Source: Gadus chalcogrammus
Taxonomy: Eukaryota; Chordata; Actinopteri; Gadiformes; Gadidae
Assembly: GCF_026213295.1 (NCBI RefSeq)
Contig: NC_079426.1
Span: 14,003,591-14,067,590, forward strand
DNA length: 64,000 nucleotides
Direction: 5' to 3'
Shown: positions 61,948 through 64,000 of the stretch, one piece after another
Position numbering within the stretch: the first letter of the stretch is position 1
Layout of the letters: each line of letters begins with the position of its first letter
Notes under the pieces: generated by a model
Databases searched by the model: none
Told to the model about the DNA's origin: nothing
Seen by the model: only the letters and a program-made list of their open reading frames with translations
Translations under genes and position numbers: made by a program

Positions 61948-62234
61948 TGAAGTTCGGCCAGGGCATCGTCAACATCCACGTGAAGCACCCTCCCGAGGCC
62001 TCGGTCCAGATCCACCAGGTGTCCCAGTTGGACACCCTGGACCAGGCCTCCCCCCAGGCCGGCTCCTCCTCCAGCTTCACCTACCACCACGTGGAGAGCA
62101 GCCAGAAGGTCCGGCACCACGGACATAGCGTGGCCTACCCGTCCCGGCATGGCTACCAGGTGCCGCAAGGCTACCAGCCCGTCACCTCCAAGAGCCAGCT
62201 GGGACGCTGCTTCCAGGAGACCCAGGCCAGCCAG
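61948..62234 (+). CDS. LTBP1: LTBP1 exon 7 (linker and start of first TB/hybrid domain)
   Basis: 287 nt. Two bases finish a Val codon, then KFGQGIVNIHVKHPPEASVQ and IHQVSQLDTLDQ. The IVNIHVKHPPEASVQIHQVS block is near-identical in human LTBP1. A Ser/Gln/His-rich linker follows (SSSSFTYHHVESSQKVRHHG, YQVPQGYQPVTSKS). QLGRCFQETQASQ then opens the first 8-cysteine TB-type (hybrid) domain. It ends in phase 0 at caggtatgc. Encodes residues 439-534 of the long form. Confidence 0.96.
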
Positions 62235-63139
62235 GTATGCTGACAGCTAGACAAGCTAATGGCTTTTAAAGCGATATTTGTTACAACGGTTCCACATTTA
62301 TGTATTCAAATAGCAAAACAAAGCGGGGGAATACATTTCAGCAAGAAAGCAGTCATAATGAGCTATTTGTGTGAGCAATGATGTAAAATAGAACAAACAA
62401 AAAAAGTAACCATGATTTAGTCTTCAAAACTAGATCCAGTAAAAGAAAATGTACTTTTTATTCCTCACCCCATCTGTCAATGCTTCTTTTTGGGGATTGA
62501 ATGAAGCAAATCGGCATTCGCTCCACACTGACGTGTCTGTTCTACTGATCGTAATGCAGTTCCCGGTTATAGGGGATGTTAGAGATACTCAAAGCAATAT
62601 CTAAATCACTCCCATCTCCCGAGCCTCCCGCTTATACGGCAGCTCTGCTCGGTTTCTTGTTTAGATCTTGTTTAAAAGGGAGCCTTTTGTTGCGTGGGGG
62701 TGCGCTCGGCCATGCCTGTCTTTTGAGCCCCGGTACGAACCGGGTCTATTACGGATATCGACGCGTCGCTCCCGCTTATCTGTGCGGCATCAGCGGTTCA
62801 TTTGGTGCACGTTTTACCACCTGTAGCGATAAGCAGTCTGTCGGCCCGCGAGAGGTAGCGAGGGCGATGGAGAGATAGAGGGGAAGAGGGAGGTTTATGT
62901 TGCTCTTATCTTTGTGTTTCCACCTGGCCGTGTGTGTGTGTGTGCTGAAGTGTGTCTGTGTTGTGTCTACATTATATCCGTCTACATTGTGGGTTTTCGT
63001 TTAAATATATTGAGTTTAAGGCCAGTATTTTCTCATGTCACAACAAGTATTTTATCTTTTCGTTCAATCTTTCTGACTGTCTCCCTTTATTATTTTCTTC
63101 TCGAAGCTGCATTAAAATGTTCTTTGTCCTGCTTATGTC

Positions 63140-63332
<193 letters not shown>

Positions 63333-63345
63333 CCTTTCCCTCTCT

Positions 63346-63526
63346 TTTTTCTATGTGTCCATGCTCATGTGTGTCCATGCTCATGTGTGTCTATGTGTGT
63401 CCATGCTCATGTGTGTCTATGTGTGTCCATGCTCATATGTGTCTATGTGTGTCCATGCTCATGTGTGTCTGTGTGTGTCCATGCTCATGTGTGTCTATGT
63501 GTGTCCATGCCCATGTGTGTCTATAA
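63346..63526. repeat. 26-bp minisatellite (tgtgtgtccatgctcatgtg)
   Basis: About seven copies of tgtgtgtccatgctcatgtg plus tgtcta with a 26-bp step and a few substitutions (atgcccatg, atgctcata). Confidence 0.94.
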
Positions 63527-63639
63527 TAATAATAATAATAAATGAAATGTATATAGCGCTTAATATGGTACTCTAAGACGCTTAACCTTAGTCTATGTGT
63601 GTGTATCCCTACTCATTGTCTGTGTGTGTTCCTGCCCAG

Positions 63640-63742
63640 TGTGGGAAGGCTCTGCCAGGCCTCAGTAAGCAGGACGAGTGCTGTGGCTCTGTGGGGACGT
63701 CCTGGGGCTTCAACAAGTGCCAGCAGTGTCCCAATAAACCAT
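63640..63742 (+). CDS. LTBP1: LTBP1 exon 8 (first TB/hybrid domain, continued)
   Basis: 103 nt: [20 protein letters not shown], then [14 protein letters not shown] and one base of the next codon before gtgagt. It adds five of the eight cysteines of the hybrid/TB1 domain begun in exon 7, with the Cys-Cys pair and the GTSWGFNKC signature. It is near-identical to human LTBP1 ([22 protein letters not shown]). The last two cysteines and all later domains lie beyond the right edge. Confidence 0.96.
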
Positions 63743-64000
63743 GTGAGTACCCCAGGAAGACCGCTGGAGGGAAGGGGTTCACTCCTGATCGCTTATTTCC
63801 TGAGTTTGAACCGCTCTGTGAAGAAAAAGTACAGGGGGCTTCTGCATTTGTTTCTGGGTTTGATCCCCAATTACCTTTGTCTGCCTAGTAATCCTCGAGC
63901 AAGATGCCCTGACCCCCAACTGCTCCTTAACAACATTTATCTGAAGTCTCTGTAAGTCAACTTAGATAAAAGCAGCTGCTAAATTACAAAGTCGCAAAAT
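63743..64000 (+). other. LTBP1: LTBP1 intron 8, 5' part
   Basis: The donor is tgtgagtac. Most of the visible intron is a sense-strand SINE that ends at about 63985. Confidence 0.8.
63790..63990 (+). mobile_element. tRNA-derived fish SINE copy (plus strand)
   Basis: A B-box-like gggtttgatcccc (63856-63868) is preceded by ttct, as in the minus-strand copy near 44440. It is followed by caagatgccctgacccccaa and ctgctcctt, a typical fish SINE body. Then comes the tail tgtaagtcaacttagataaa and agcagctgctaaat (63951-63985), the sense version of the motif seen in five other fragments here. The 5' limit is approximate; the A-box is not clear. Confidence 0.7.

Overview
This is nuclear DNA from a ray-finned (teleost) fish. 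The evidence is two large, intron-split vertebrate genes in human-like order, short fish introns mixed with long ones, a tRNA-derived SINE family with the tail motif common in fish genomes, and extreme microsatellite density. The nineteen longest arrays I measured sum to roughly 2.3 kb, about 3.6% of the window. Codfishes are known for such density, but I cannot fix the species.

Positions 1-21656 hold the 3' half of TTC27 on the + strand. Nine coding exons (777-899, 4829-5056, 6891-6989, 7848-7900, 12385-12550, 16435-16632, 18014-18125, 21051-21151, 21531-21656) join in frame through GT/AG introns to give 1206 nt. That is 401 residues plus the TGA stop, carrying the C-terminal tetratricopeptide (TPR) array. 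The 5' half lies off the left edge. A 3'UTR and about 4 kb of intergenic DNA follow.

Positions 25.3 kb to the right edge hold the 5' part of LTBP1 (latent TGF-beta binding protein 1), also + strand. Exons are 25888-26291, 27649-27719, 33902-34223, 49662-49813, 55123-55290 (55035-55290 in the short form), 60886-61083, 61948-62234 and 63640-63742. All phases match. The long form starts at 25888. The short form starts at 55035 inside an exon that the long form enters through an internal acceptor at 55121-55122. Encoded parts are a signal peptide for each isoform, two four-cysteine motifs, EGF-like domains 1 and 2, a linker, and the start of the first TB/hybrid 8-Cys domain. The remaining EGF and TB domains lie off the right edge.

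No other protein-coding gene, rRNA, tRNA gene or CRISPR array is supported. The rest is introns with long AC, GT and CT arrays, about ten minisatellites with unit lengths of 11 to about 50 bp, homopolymer runs, and decayed SINE copies.

The signals most worth following are: (1) GU-rich tracts at 3' splice sites paired with AC-rich tracts just past the donors of three TTC27 exons; (2) the dual-use LTBP1 exon, whose short-form signal-peptide codons lie in a 113-nt AG-free splice-acceptor region; (3) a 54-codon hydrophobic upstream ORF before LTBP1-short; (4) a 46-bp intronic repeat carrying regularly spaced decoy 3' splice sites; and (5) a Gly-His repeat in the long-form-specific part of LTBP1.
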